From: Agelas oroides
Taxonomy: Eukaryota; Porifera; Demospongiae; Agelasida; Agelasidae
Direction: 5' to 3'
Assembly: GCA_949130485.1 (NCBI GenBank)
Contig: OX422201.1
Location: forward strand, 5,697,627 to 5,761,626
Length of the DNA: 64,000 nucleotides
Shown here: positions 47,129-59,000 of the stretch, piece after piece
Layout of the letters: every line of letters begins with the position of its first letter
Position numbering within the stretch: position 1 is the stretch's first letter
Program-made: the position numbers and the translations under genes
Notes under the pieces: model-generated
Databases searched by the model: none
What the model was told of the DNA's origin: nothing
The model's input: only the letters and a program-made list of their open reading frames with translations

Positions 47129-50100
47129 CTACTTGTAGTCAATGATGACGTTTTCCTCCTCTCCCTCTTTCTTGAACTTCTTGATGAGCTTCAGTCTCTC
47201 AAATTCCATCAAGGGAGCACTGATATGCTGGGAAAAAAAACACAAAAAAAAACAAGTTTGTCTAGCTCTCAAAGTGACGCGTAGTGTTTTTCATTAATGT
47301 ATAAAATTCTGAGTTAGAAATGAGCGTGTCATGTGTATTGTATGCAGTTTATTTCTTTATTAAGTTAGCAGTTTACCTTGAGTGCATTTCTGAACTCCTC
47401 TTCTGGGAGTACCTGGCTCTGTTCCTTGTCAAAAGAACGAAACAAGTCTATCAATTGAACTTTGTTCTCCTTGCAATACTTTGCCAGTTTCTGGACAGGC
47501 TCCAACAGGGGTTTAGGTTCCTTGTACCCCCCAGTGCCTCCGTGGGACACCCTCAAGTGGGCGTGGCTCTCCCCCATTTCCTTGAGCAGCTTAGCTATGT
47601 CCAGGGTGATGGTAATCCCATCAAAGTCCAAGCACTGCAAGGCATTGTTTGAGCTGCCCTTCACGGCATTCAACAGAGCAAAGACCCCAGGTGGCTGTAT
47701 GGGGTTCTTGCCAATCTGGGGAGGAAGTACATAGCAGATACACAGTGAAACCTGTCCATAGTGGTCACTGTCATAGGCAGCCACCTCTTTATTATGGCTA
47801 CCACTCCTGGTTCCAGTTGCACTAATCCTGCACAGTGTGACCTATATAAAGCGACCACTCAGCTATAAAGACCAATATAGTGCTGGTTCCATGGCAACCA
47901 TATAGACAGGTCTCACTTTATTAAATTGTCCTCCATGAAGAATAAGTAGTCGCATGACCAGACAGAAAACCACAGGGGTTTTCTGTGGTTTTCGCTCTGA
48001 GTACGAGACTCTAATGTGGAGAAAAATTGTGCATCGCTGTATACCTTTAAAATCTGGAGGCTTTCATTGGCAGGCAGAACTTTGGCAATGATAGTGGCAC
48101 CATTTGGAGAGATCCGATTGTTACTACAGTAGTAAAACATGAGCACCACAGTGTCACATTCTGACATGAAGTAGCCTCGTACCCGAGAGCCTGGGTACGA
48201 GGCTAGACATGAAGGCAATCCGTACCCAATACATAGTGTGCTAAGCCTCAAACTCAAGCTTTCCTTTCTGGATTTAGTCTCACAGATTTGGAGAGAGAAA
48301 ATTTGGAATGGAAACCCTGGGTTTAAAGCTAGCCTCATACCCAGACTCATTTCCTCTAACTTAATGCATGCAGGAATGTACAAGACTAATATCATGCAAT
48401 CGACAACACCATACGGTTCAGATAATGAATATTGCCTACCTAATGTCCAGCTCCTCCAGCGTAGAGTTGACCTTTAGGGCATCAGCTATGGCCACAGCTC
48501 CCTCATTTGCAAGGCCGTTGTAAGCTAAGTTCAACACTTTCAGGGTCTGATTGTTCTGGTACAGATATGACAATACATACAATTATGGAGTACCACTGGG
48601 ACTAGGAATCCCATGATCTCAGACACAACATATGTGGACTGGGGCTAGAATTTGTCTATCACACACCGCATGAATGAAAATTGCAGATGGTGGATTGGCA
48701 GATCACAGATATATAGCAAGTGGGTTGAAAAACACAATCCACAAATGAAGATTGGCCCCTCAGTGTAGCACCACAGGCAACTGCAATACTTGTGCCCTTA
48801 CCCACAATCTGGCTACCTACCTACGGTGTTGCAATGGCCAGCAAATACCATGATCATTCTACAGACTTGCACTTCCACATTATAACCTGTGATCTGTTGC
48901 CATGTTTTCTATTCACCCACACAACATAGCCATTTCAACCAAGTTGGTCATCGCCAGTACAGTTTAGCATCAGCAGTTTCATAGGAGCTCATTTTCCTTC
49001 CACGTGGCCGGCCATTACCTTCAGTCCTGCTGCTATTGCAACAGCTCCCTTTCTTCTGATATGGTTCCAACTCAAGTCCAGCGTCCTTAGCACTTCACTG
49101 TCAGCTGCACACACAATATACAGAGTAGACAATATACTTGTTATCCTGGGTGCTATACCCTTAGTTAATACTGCTGCATGCGTACCTACCTAGGGCAGGT
49201 CCTAGGATCCCTCCGGCTACCTCGCCAAATTCATTGTGACTCAAGTCAAGAAACTTGACCTTGTAACTACTCTGCATAAAATTAGTTAGACAAATCGGAG
49301 AGAGAGAGAGGGCCTGGTTAACTCTTGCACAAGAAAGAGAGAGAAATGCTTCTCTTTCCTACGTCTCATATGTCACATAGCCTCGTTCCCAGGCCCCGCC
49401 CAGCTTTCCATCGCTTGCAGTACGGAAAAGAGCCTGGGAACGAGGCTATATGTCACGTATGTTATAGAAAATGTAGGGCCCAGTATGATATCACTGCAGG
49501 TAACAGCACACTAGTCTCATTCCCAGGTCTTCCCACTGTCCAGTTTGTGATTGCTTACAGTGCGTAAGGCTAAAGCTTGAACTCTGACTGCACCTGGCAT
49601 GCAGGCATAGATATTCAGTAAGCATATACCTTTATCACTTCACACAGGGGTTCTGCAGCTTTGTCAGAAAACCTATTACCTGCATATAAATAGCAAATCA
49701 ATAAGGGTAAGAGCCTTGAAGAGTAGCATGAAAGCTAGGTGCCATCAAAGTAGCCTTGTTTCCAGACCACTTCCATAATGAGAGGTGCGGGAATGAGGAT
49801 ATCAATAAGGGGGTACAGAATAAACGACAACCACAGGCCTTCTCGCCTAAAGTTTTTGATTGCTTGCAGTATGCAAAAGTTTTTGTTTTGATTGCTTGCA
49901 GTATGCAAAAGTTTTTGTTTTGATTGCTTGCAGTATGCAAAAGTTTTTGATTGCTTGCAGTATGCAAAAGTTTTTGATCGCTTGCAGTATGCAAAAGTTT
50001 TTGATTGCTTGCAGTATGCAAACTTTTGCATTATTGCAAGTGATCAGAGGCAGGAAGGCCTGGGAACTAGGGTAGGTGGTTGATTACTGAGGAGCTCAGC

Positions 50101-52078
50101 TTACCTCTGAGGCTAAGGTGTGTGAGAGTACTGTTGCTGCCCACCATGAGAGCAATGGCATAGGCAGCAGCAGACCCCATTCCATTATCCGATAGGTCCT
50201 ACAAAATGCATAAACATAATGTGGACTAAAGTAGCCTCCTAACATTCTCCTAGCATTTCTGTAGCAAGTACATGTATCATAACTAAAACTTCCAAGTGCA
50301 TGTATTCCAGTTACATGTATAGGGGGTGACCACAGGGCTGCATAACACATGCAAATTAGTAGCTTTACAAGCCAGACCCTTTTCATTCTGCAGTGGCAAT
50401 CACTTCCAGTATCCCTCTGTGTGCCAGATACTGGAAGTGATCGGCACAGCGTAATGGAAGGATCTTGATGGCAAGACTAGCAAATTATGTGCTTACCAGA
50501 TGTGTGATGTAACAGTTCTCCTTTAGCATGTCAGTGACTGTCATCCCTCCCTCCATACCCAAGCCATTGTCACTAAGGTCCAAGTGTGTCACCACAGTGT
50601 TGGACTGTAAATCAATGTGTGTTGGATGGGGGAAGGAATGTTTTATTTTCTCGCTATGCATACTTAGATTGAGGTTGAGTGAATACTAGACTCACTGTGA
50701 GTGCTATAGCTATTGCCTTGGCTCCCTTGGGTCCCACTCCATGATGACTCATGTTGATTTGTGGGTCCTGGGCCTGTAGGGTTCGTACAAAGTAGGAGGC
50801 GGGGATGATGCCAAGAGTCTTACAGGACTCCTGGTAGATCTTAGTCCCTGTCACATCATACTCCTCCTTCTCCTCTGTAAGTATGGAAGATTCAGTGATA
50901 AGGTGTGAGAGATGATCCAAGCTTTATCTAATGCAAGGTGAGTGTCTGAGTACATACAGTTGTTTTGGCTTCATCAGTGTGGCCGCCTAGCTGTATATAG
51001 CTAGTACCCTAAGCTGACCAGTAGCTCCAGTAAAATGTGTGACAATAGCCGGAGTCTAGATGGTTTCCAAATGTCAATTAAGCATCCTACTTCTTGAGGC
51101 AAAACACATGACCAAGAGGCAGCTGTACAGTGCACCTTCCGACTTGAGAGAAGCAGCTTAATTCTTTTCTCTTTTCGGCACTGATGGTAAGGGCTCAACA
51201 TAGCGCTTCCTTGCTTGTACTTTGCACACAGCAGCACTGAATACTTGTACTTTGCACACAGCGGCACTGAATGCTTGTACTTTGCACACAGCAGCACTGA
51301 ATGCAGACCCCAACTCTTAAGAGGTCTGCATTCAGATCTTGCCCTCTGGAAGTGAACTATTTTTAGCCTCATACCCAGGCTCTTAGTGGGTGGGGAGAAA
51401 AGCCTGGGTACAAGGCTGATTAATGACCACACCCACTGCCACTCCATGCAAGCTAGTAACCTTCAATCTTCAGATCAGTGTCTGATACATCATGCAACAC
51501 TAGTAGCAACCTTCAATCTCCAGATCAGTGTCCCATCCAGTGTCTGATACATCGGAGAGCTGATCTTGCAGGGGCTCATCATCACCAGGGATGGTTCCAA
51601 ACCTTGTGGCGTTCTCTGAGTCTACATCTAGTGACCCATTATCAGATGGACGACCTTCCACTGTATCAGCAGTGCTCTATATAGTATGTGCATGCACGTA
51701 TGTCATTCACACCTAAATTTACTTCTTGCCACACACATGATCATGCCTACAGCTAGTCTCGTCCCCAGGTCCTCCACCATGCCAAGTTGACTAGCCGTGG
51801 TGTGGAGGGGCTGGGGATGAGACTAGCTGTAGGTCATCATGAGCATAGTTTATGCACAACAACAAGGGCCAGCTTTAGCAATATCTGGCCTACTCTAGAC
51901 CAGATCCTTATTCTTCCTCGCTCAGTCAGGTCTGGGATTCTTGACAAGACTATTTAATAATCTGGACTGCCCTCACTTCAATATCGGTTCTTTCCGGTTG
52001 AAAGGTGGTGTTCTCCCCTTCTCCGTGTGGCTGAGAGCGCTCCGTTTCATTTACTGTTACAGTTACATCTGCATCCAT
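47129..52078 (-). CDS. LRRC74A: LRRC74A-like leucine-rich repeat protein
   Basis: Twelve exons on the minus strand: 51977-52078, 51511-51676, 50696-50874, 50497-50604, 50105-50198, 49630-49679, 49190-49271, 49019-49104, 48440-48555, 48045-48123, 47377-47715, 47129-47227. The sum is 1500 bp, 499 aa, all in phase. An acidic N-terminal third is followed by YQESCKTLGIIPASYFVRTL and HHGVGPKGAKAIAIAL, the family's entry motif. Ribonuclease-inhibitor-type LRRs come next (VTHLDLSDNGLGMEGG, VKFLDLSHNEFGEVAGG, LRTLDLSWNHIRRKGA, LKVLNLAYNGLANEGA, LEELDISNNRISPNGA). After LRVSHGGTGGYKEPKP there is an EF-hand-like segment (LIDLFRSFDKEQSQVLPEEE). Each LRR falls roughly on one exon. Function in the family is poorly known. 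The donor of exon 51511-51676 is unusual (GTTGCT). It is head-to-head with SFSWAP. Confidence 0.88.
49378..49449. repeat. TAGCCTC...GAGGCTA hairpin, typical member
   Basis: TAGCCTCGTTCCCAGGCCCC at the left, CCATCGCTTGCAGTACGG in the middle, GAGCCTGGGAACGAGGCTA at the right: a clean 72-bp example of the family. Confidence 0.9.
49850..50035 (+). repeat. Tandem repeat of the hairpin-element core, about six copies
   Basis: Units of 28-34 bp: GTTTTTGATTGCTTGCAGTA, then TGCAAAA. This word is the inner part of the TAGCCTC hairpin family, expanded in tandem. Confidence 0.93.
51230..51305 (+). repeat. 30-bp tandem repeat, about 2.5 copies
   Basis: CTTGTACTTTGCACACAGCA followed by GCACTGAATG. Intron of the LRRC74A-like gene. 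Confidence 0.85.
51464..51553 (-). repeat. Two-copy duplication of an exon end and donor in the LRRC74A-like gene
   Basis: On the minus strand GATGTATCAGACACTG...GATTGAAG|GTTGCT is followed by GATGTATCAGACACTGATCT...GATTGAAG|GTTACT. The first is the coding end of exon 51511-51676. The second, lacking about 12 bases, lies in the intron. Confidence 0.85.
51752..51826. repeat. TAGTCTCG...GAGACTA hairpin element
   Basis: CTAGTCTCGTCCCCAGGTCC near the left end pairs with GGGGCTGGGGATGAGACTAG. Both arms share the same change from the family consensus. Confidence 0.85.
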
Positions 52079-52299
52079 GTTTACTGTGTGCCGGCATAGA
52101 TAATAGACTCTATTATCTATGGTGCCGGGATCCGCGTCCGTTAGGTTTTGGTTACCATGACAACACGTGACATCACGTGATGTTACAATTTTGTGAGGGA
52201 GGCTTGTTCGGGCTTGTTGTTTTGAGGATGATTATGATTTTCTTCTTGACTTGAGTAGCACTACTTGTTGAGACCTGTTTTTATTTGGAGCCGACCGAG
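52079..52299. promoter_or_regulatory. Divergent promoter of LRRC74A-like gene and SFSWAP
   Basis: 221 bp between opposed start codons. It contains AACACGTGACATCACGTGAT near 52162, two E-box/CRE-like CACGTGA words on either side of a short palindrome. The promoter role is inferred from layout. Confidence 0.55.
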
Positions 52300-52487
52300 A
52301 TGTCGATCTTACTGGGTCCGTACGAGCGGAGTGATCCCTCCGAGAATGTAGCGGAGGAGGAACTTCTGGTGTTTGGATATGCGTGCAAGCTGTACCGGGA
52401 CGACGCCAAGGCACTGATGGAGGATTCTGGACAGCTTCTCATTCCTTGGATGGGAGATGGCTCACTTATGATAGACAGGTGTGTGTT

Positions 52488-52519
<32 letters not shown>

Positions 52520-55500
52520 GAGGGGGCATTAATTGGAATTAACCTAGAAACTTACACATGCAGCTCTTCACCTTGTGGGTGTGTTTCTTCCTACTCAGGT
52601 ATGATGTACGTAATCGTCTAGATGACAAGGGCCAGTTTGGACTAAAGTCTAACTTGCCTTACCGGTTTACTGAAGAGGAGGAACAGTTTGAGGAGATGCT
52701 CGATCAAGAACGCTATCTTGCATTGGAGTGTGATGAGCTGCGTGTAGAGGAGGGTGAGTGTGTGTGTGGTATGGTGGGGTTAGAGTGTGTGTATCTATAT
52801 ACATGTGTGCAGGGGAACATGTATCTGTGAACAGTCAACATGCCACAAGTTTATGCATAATCTCACACTGAAAACTGCATTACAGTAATCATTTGTCTTA
52901 CCATGTTTATTTTCATATCCTTAGAAGAAGAAAAACAAAAGAGACTTCTAGCTGAAATGGATGGCAGCTCCTTCCATGCTGTGGGGTTCTCCTACGACTC
53001 CAAAGCCACTCCCACTGAGGACCCTGTTCTCCTAATGTCCCACCCACAGCTTCCCGAACACCCTCCCACTTCCAGTGTTGACATCGGAGGGGAAGAGGAC
53101 GCATTCACACCACCACCGGGGCTGGTCATACCGAAAGAGCTCAAAGTGGTGAGCAAGAAAGAGACAAGAAGTGACATAGCAGACTTGTTTCTAACCAGGT
53201 GCACTTGGACTTGCTCTCTCACTACTTCAGGAAAGGCTAACTGGGAGCTCTTCACTGCATACATCACCATTAATCACTAGCAGATTAAAGTCAAGCTAGT
53301 ACCATTTTTTCATAATAGTGTCAGTAATTTTACTCCACACAAGTCGAGAAAGGAGCTTTCTTCACGGCTGAACTACTTGGATACAGCAGGCTGTGTATTT
53401 TGTTTTGCTGTTCACTCAACTTTCTTGTTACTGCATGTTGCTTCGTTGTTATTGCAGCCTGCTACAAACAAGCTTCACTCTATCATCGAGAGGACGTCCC
53501 AGTTCATTAGCTGCCATGGCACACAGATGGAAATCATCATCAAAGCCAAGCAGAAGTTCAACCCCTTCTTCTCCTTCCTGGACTACGGAGACGCTCTGAA
53601 TCCGTACTACAGGTACCTCCTGCATCTTATTTCAACTGGGGTGTACACACCACGGTCAGCGTCTCCTGGCAATGCTGAGAATGGAGTAAAGGAGCAAGAG
53701 GACGAAGCGAGCACCTCTAACAGGACTGGCGGAGGGGAGAAGAAAGAGCCCAGTTTAGTAGCAGAATATGAAGATAGTTCAGATGAAGAGAGCTTTGAGC
53801 TCCACCCTTTACTTCGAACATCCTTGACCCCAGCGTCTTCCAAGCCAGCAACCCCAAGCAGAGACGAGAGAGAAAGAGAGACAAGCTCAGTGGATGAGAT
53901 GAGAACTGGCAGTAACACGTTTCATGCAAGAACCTTTGTTGTGAATTCGGCTCCAACTCTTGAGAGCGATTCTGTATACATGGGTGCACAGGAAGCAAAT
54001 GAGGACGCCCCTGGTGATTACCAGTACACCCAGCAGTACCCTTATTCATATGGAAGGTAAGCTTAATCATCTACATATCAACATGTAGGTGCATATTTTC
54101 ATTCACTTTCTAACCATCCCATGCTCATTTCTTTTATGATTATTGCGAAACGCACACAAAACGCACTCTGTCCCTCCTGCAACTTTACAGGACATCGTAT
54201 ATATACCTTGTGTGGTAGCAGAGTGCTTTCATTTGCTCTATTCTTTATTGCATTGTGTACTGCACTGAGTGACTTTCAACAGGTCGAGCCAGAGGTGCAG
54301 TGGAGATTCGATCACAGAACTGCCCCCTCGATTTATTTATTGCTTGATTCCAGGAAAATAGGGAGCAGAATTTTTTTAAACTTTTTGTTTGGCATTCATT
54401 TAACTGTTAAATGGAGCTTGTTCAGTCATTTGCTGACTGATTGCCAGCATTGGGGGCACTGATTGAAGTTGACCGGTGGCTGTACTGTCAGGTAACGTTG
54501 CTGCTGTAAGCTAAATTGAGGTTTGACTAACTTGAAAGTTTGTGCATGTTTTTACCTGGCTGTGTGTTGTTTTTTCTAGCTGGTAATGTTAAACAAACTA
54601 TACTTAGGCTACGTAGTAATTGTGTCTTGAAAGTTGTCGGTTCTGTTTATTTTTGCTGCTTCTTTTCACTTACCTACATAGCTACGCAGGCCAAGATGGG
54701 TACTACGCATCTTCATGTTATGATGGTGAGTGGTTTGTTCTGCACTCATTAAGTTTATGCAAGCTTGCCTTCTTCCCAGGCTCTCTCCTCACTCTCCTCA
54801 GAGCTTTGGGAACAAGTTTGCATCGAGCATGTGTGAAAATATGTTTTTTGTTCTCTTATTCAGCTTATGGCTACCAGACAGCAAATCCTGCCTCCTATAA
54901 CGACCACCTTCAATCCTACTACCAAGCCTTAAGTGCAAACCACATCAGTAGCTTGAGCAGCAGTGTTGCTGGTAACACTACAGGCCCCACCCCACCTCCT
55001 CCCGATCTCCAACCCATTGTGGACAAAACTGCTGAGTATGTTGCTAGAAACAGTGATGGCTTTGAGAGGACCGTGTTAGAGAAACACTGTGGTGACTCTC
55101 GGTTCAGTTTTCTGAACCCCTGGGACCAATATCATGCCTACTACCAGATGAAGAAGCAGCAGTTTCAGGAGAAAGGTGAACAAGATGATAAAGAACTGAA
55201 AGAGAAATCCAACATTCAGAAACTGAACTCGAGTGGTGCCGTGAGCTTCAAGTTGCAGATGAAGAACTCAAAACTGTTAGCTCCAAAAGTAGACTTGAGT
55301 GTGGGAGGTGAAGATGAGGATGAGTATGGAGAGGGGCAGGAGGAGGGAGAGAGGGGACAAAATGAAATCGTTAATAATGGACTAGAGGACAAAGTTGAAC
55401 CGCCTCCAGCTAAGCGGCGACGTGGAGAGGAGGAAGACGAAGAAGAAGAAGAAGAAGAAGAAGAGGGAGATAAAATTGGCTGTAAAGTTCAGGTACTATA

Positions 55501-55658
55501 TTGTGTCCTTGTGTGTTTGTATTTTATACAAGATAAATTTGTCAGAAGATTGGAGTCTGTTTGTGGTTGTGTCAAGAAGGCTATTGTGTTTTATTTTTCT
55601 TCTTTATTACCTGCAGGAGTTTCTCAGTACTGTCAAAGCAATGTTTGGGACAGACTAG
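52300..55658 (+). CDS. SFSWAP: SFSWAP (suppressor of white-apricot) splicing regulator, without RS domain
   Basis: Exons 52300-52478, 52599-52753, 52925-53148, 53458-54056, 54682-54725, 54864-55492, 55617-55658. The sum is 1872 bp, 623 aa. The N-terminal conserved block ([38 protein letters not shown]) is diagnostic of SWAP proteins. SURP1 is [20 protein letters not shown], then [24 protein letters not shown]2 is [20 protein letters not shown], then [22 protein letters not shown] modules bind splicing factor SF1. A nuclear-type basic patch ([11 protein letters not shown]) and an acidic run follow. The protein ends [13 protein letters not shown] with a clean stop; the long Arg/Ser domain of animal SFSWAP is not encoded. 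Donors of exons 1 and 2 run into GT repeats. Confidence 0.93.
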
Positions 55659-56097
55659 CAATATCGTACAAATTTTGTCCATATATCATTGTTCTCGTGT
55701 ACATGTACATTGTCAATGCTTTTGATATCTTTTGTATTCAAGTATGTTATGAGCCGATTTTAGGCCTTCTCCCGTGAAGGTACCCATAGCCTCATTCCCA
55801 GGCTGTTCTCGTCTCCAGTTTTACAATACTGATGGTGGTGAAGGCTAGCCTCATTCCTAGGCCTTCCCTAGTCTCGATCTCGCGCCCAGCCTGCGCGCGC
55901 CTCCCGGCGAGAGGGTGGGGTCGGTCTGGGGCCGGGACGCGACGACTAGCCTTCCCAGTTTTTGATGGCTTGCAGTTATGAGGATGTTCCTAGTAATTAT
56001 ACCTGGCGTTATTATTGAGCCTTCTGTGCTCTGACAGTCTAGTCTGTGTGACAGCGTACAGAATTGTTCTCAGACTAGTGGCGCTCCTGAGGCAGCA
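55659..56097. other. Short gap between SFSWAP and the RASA-like gene
   Basis: It holds degenerate TAGCCTCATTCCCAGGC elements (55788-55870) and a GC-rich patch (CGCGCGCCTCCCGGCGAG) near 55890-55945 that may be a start-region CpG island for the downstream gene. Confidence 0.5.
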
Positions 56098-59000
56098 ATG
56101 GCGTCCCCTGTGTTTCAGTACACCAACCTCTACGTCAAAATCAGCGAGGCCAAGAAGCTGCCAAGCAGAGAGATGTGAGTTGTATGGCTCCAGTCCTTCC
56201 GACAAGGACTGTCTGTATGGCCATAAATAGTGGAGTGGGGTAATTTACGCAGATAATGTGAAGACCGAAAAAAGGATTTGGTCATGTGTTGGTTTGTGGA
56301 GGGATCTGGGATAAAGATACTTTTTTTCAAAGTTGTTGACATCCCAGGGTGTTACCTCAACACTATGAACTTTCAAAGCTAAACCACTGGAGTAATTGCA
56401 CTAGTGTTTAGAAAGCTGTGATTGTATAGAATATGTGGGCCCTGGCTCAGACAGCTGGGTTCTAGGATGGAATGATTCTGGATATAGTGAGTTGGTCACA
56501 GAAGTTTTAGCTTGCCTATATCCCGGGGATGGTGCAGAAATGAGGCTGAGTTACTGAAGTCGGTCTGTAGCTGCAAGACTAAACTCAATATCCACTCTTG
56601 TCTCTGGCCTACTGTCCTGGGAACGAGGCTAGCAACCTGTATGGTCCTGAATTGAGGTGGAAAGTCAGGGCCATTTCATCATCAATATAATTACAGTAGA
56701 TCTACGTATTTTTATTATTTTTTTTGGGGGGGGGGGGGGGGGGGGGGGATTTTGTCTTGACTAGTTTCAAATTTTGAAAGGCACCAAATCCATTAGTCTG
56801 CCTCATTCGTAGTCTTCTGCCTAGCTTTCTGTTGCTTGTGGTACAGGAAAACAAGGAAGCAGAAAGCAGGAAAGGGGAGCTACATTTTCTTGTGCCCCTT
56901 TTTTCTGGGACATTGTTTACACTGAACTTTCATTGTTCAATATCCTGTGTGTCAAAACCAGTTAGTACACATACTGCCATGAGAGTGGGTGTGGTTGCTA
57001 GGCAACCCTTTATCTGCTATATACATGGTTATATGAATCTCAATATATATAGCACACAGTTCCAGCTGGTTCAACTAAATTATGCAGTACCGAACCAGCC
57101 GGAACTGCAGATAAACATGCTGTTGCTCAACCAAGTACTAAATGCACGTTTTGTAGTACACGTCCAACACATGCAAGAGAGAGGTAGTGAGTGAGTGCCT
57201 ACTCCACGACTCTCGTCCAAGCACTGAATATGGATGTACAATCATTTAACACATGCAATAGAGAGGCAGTGTAAGTATGTGTCCACTCCATGGAGGTTAT
57301 TCAACCATAGATGTACTTTAGCAGAGAGAGAGGCAGTGTAAGCGTGTGTCCACTCCACAGAGGTTATTCAACCATAGACGTACTTTAGCAGAGAGAGAGG
57401 TAGTGTAAGTATGTGTCCACTCCACGGAGGTTATTCAACCATAGACGTAATTTAGCTGAGAAGAATGTGATCAGCACGACTTGGTAGAGATGGTAGGCCA
57501 TGGTTGACTGCTAATTAAAATGCCTGAGGTCGTTACTGTTGCCTGAGGATACAAAATGTCCTTGGAACAAGGCAAGCCTTGGATCTTGGCTTAATTAGAC
57601 CCTTTTCCAAAAGCCAAGGAAGTTTGCCTGTTGGGAAGGCAGTTTGCCTGTTGGGAAAGCAGTTTCCCATGACCCCAGTCATCTTAGTTCCTGCTTCCCC
57701 TAAGAGACTTGCAAGCATTCCTGAATTGATCTGTCTGCAGCAAGAACACAGGATGTTTGATTGTAAACAAACTTGTACTGCAGTGAAGCCATTTTCCCAA
57801 GGTGTTGGTATTGTGTGTTGTGATAGATAGTAGCTAGGCAACCAGTAGTTTGAGAAGATACAGATTTCCTAGCATACACTGTTTGTTCTGACGACAACAG
57901 AAAGACAGCTGGCTATGCTACAGTAGGGTGTGGATGTTGGTTGCCTGGGGTGGTCATAAATCGGTGGTCAAAGAACCAGTAACTCTAGCCAGAGACTCCG
58001 GCTTTGATCCTAACTTTCTTTGTTTTGATAGTGAAGGTCTTGTTTTCCAGCTGACCTACCTCATTTTTTCTCTCGAGGGTCTGTTTGTGTTACACGTAAT
58101 CAAGTTAAGCAGAGAAGGTCTGGATGCATTGAATATGTGAATGCATGGTGTTGCCTAGACACCTTGTGGACCAGCTGAAAGAGCTCTATATGAGAAATGC
58201 CTATTACGCCAGTGTATGTGAAGCATGTGTGTGTATTGTTTAGAACATCTTGCTTCAGCTGAAAATAAAGAGGTTTTGTTATGAGGCGAAAGTAGAAAAG
58301 CTGGCTGTTGCCAAGACTCGAACCCTGGTAGACCACTGGCAGCTCAAGCCAGGAGCCATGAGTTTAATTCCCAGCAGCTGTCGGTTTCTCTATTTTCATG
58401 TATGTGCGTTTTCTGTAGGTCTCATCTGAGAGACCATGAGTTTAATTCCCAGCAGCTGTCGGCTTTTCACATTCCTCTATTTTCATGTATGTGCGTTTTC
58501 TGTAGGTCTCATCTGAGAGACACGTACTGTGTGCTGAAGATTGACAATGAAACCATCGCCAGGTATGTATGCATGTCAGACTACTAGCACTAGACACAAA
58601 GTAGCCTCGTACTTAGGAGGCTTGTTCCTCCATGAGAAAGAGCATGGGTGCAGAGGCTAGGTACAATGTGTCAGCAAGGCAGTATTGTCCAATCTAGCTC
58701 TTCCCTGGTTAGCAGTGTGTGCTGTAGTGTAGTATGTACGAATGGAAAACACACACTCACATGTACGCACATTGAGTATACTTTAGAGAAACGTGTATCC
58801 GACATATTGTTTCTTTGTCCTACAGGACAGCGACAGCATTCAGGACACTGGAGCCCTTCTGGGGCGAGGAGTACACCCTGCACGTCCCCAATGAGTTCCA
58901 GAATGTATCGGTCCATGTGTACGACGATGTTGTAATGGGGTAAGTTACGATGATGTTGTAATGGAATAGGCTACACACAGGTAGTCCCATTCCCAGGTCC

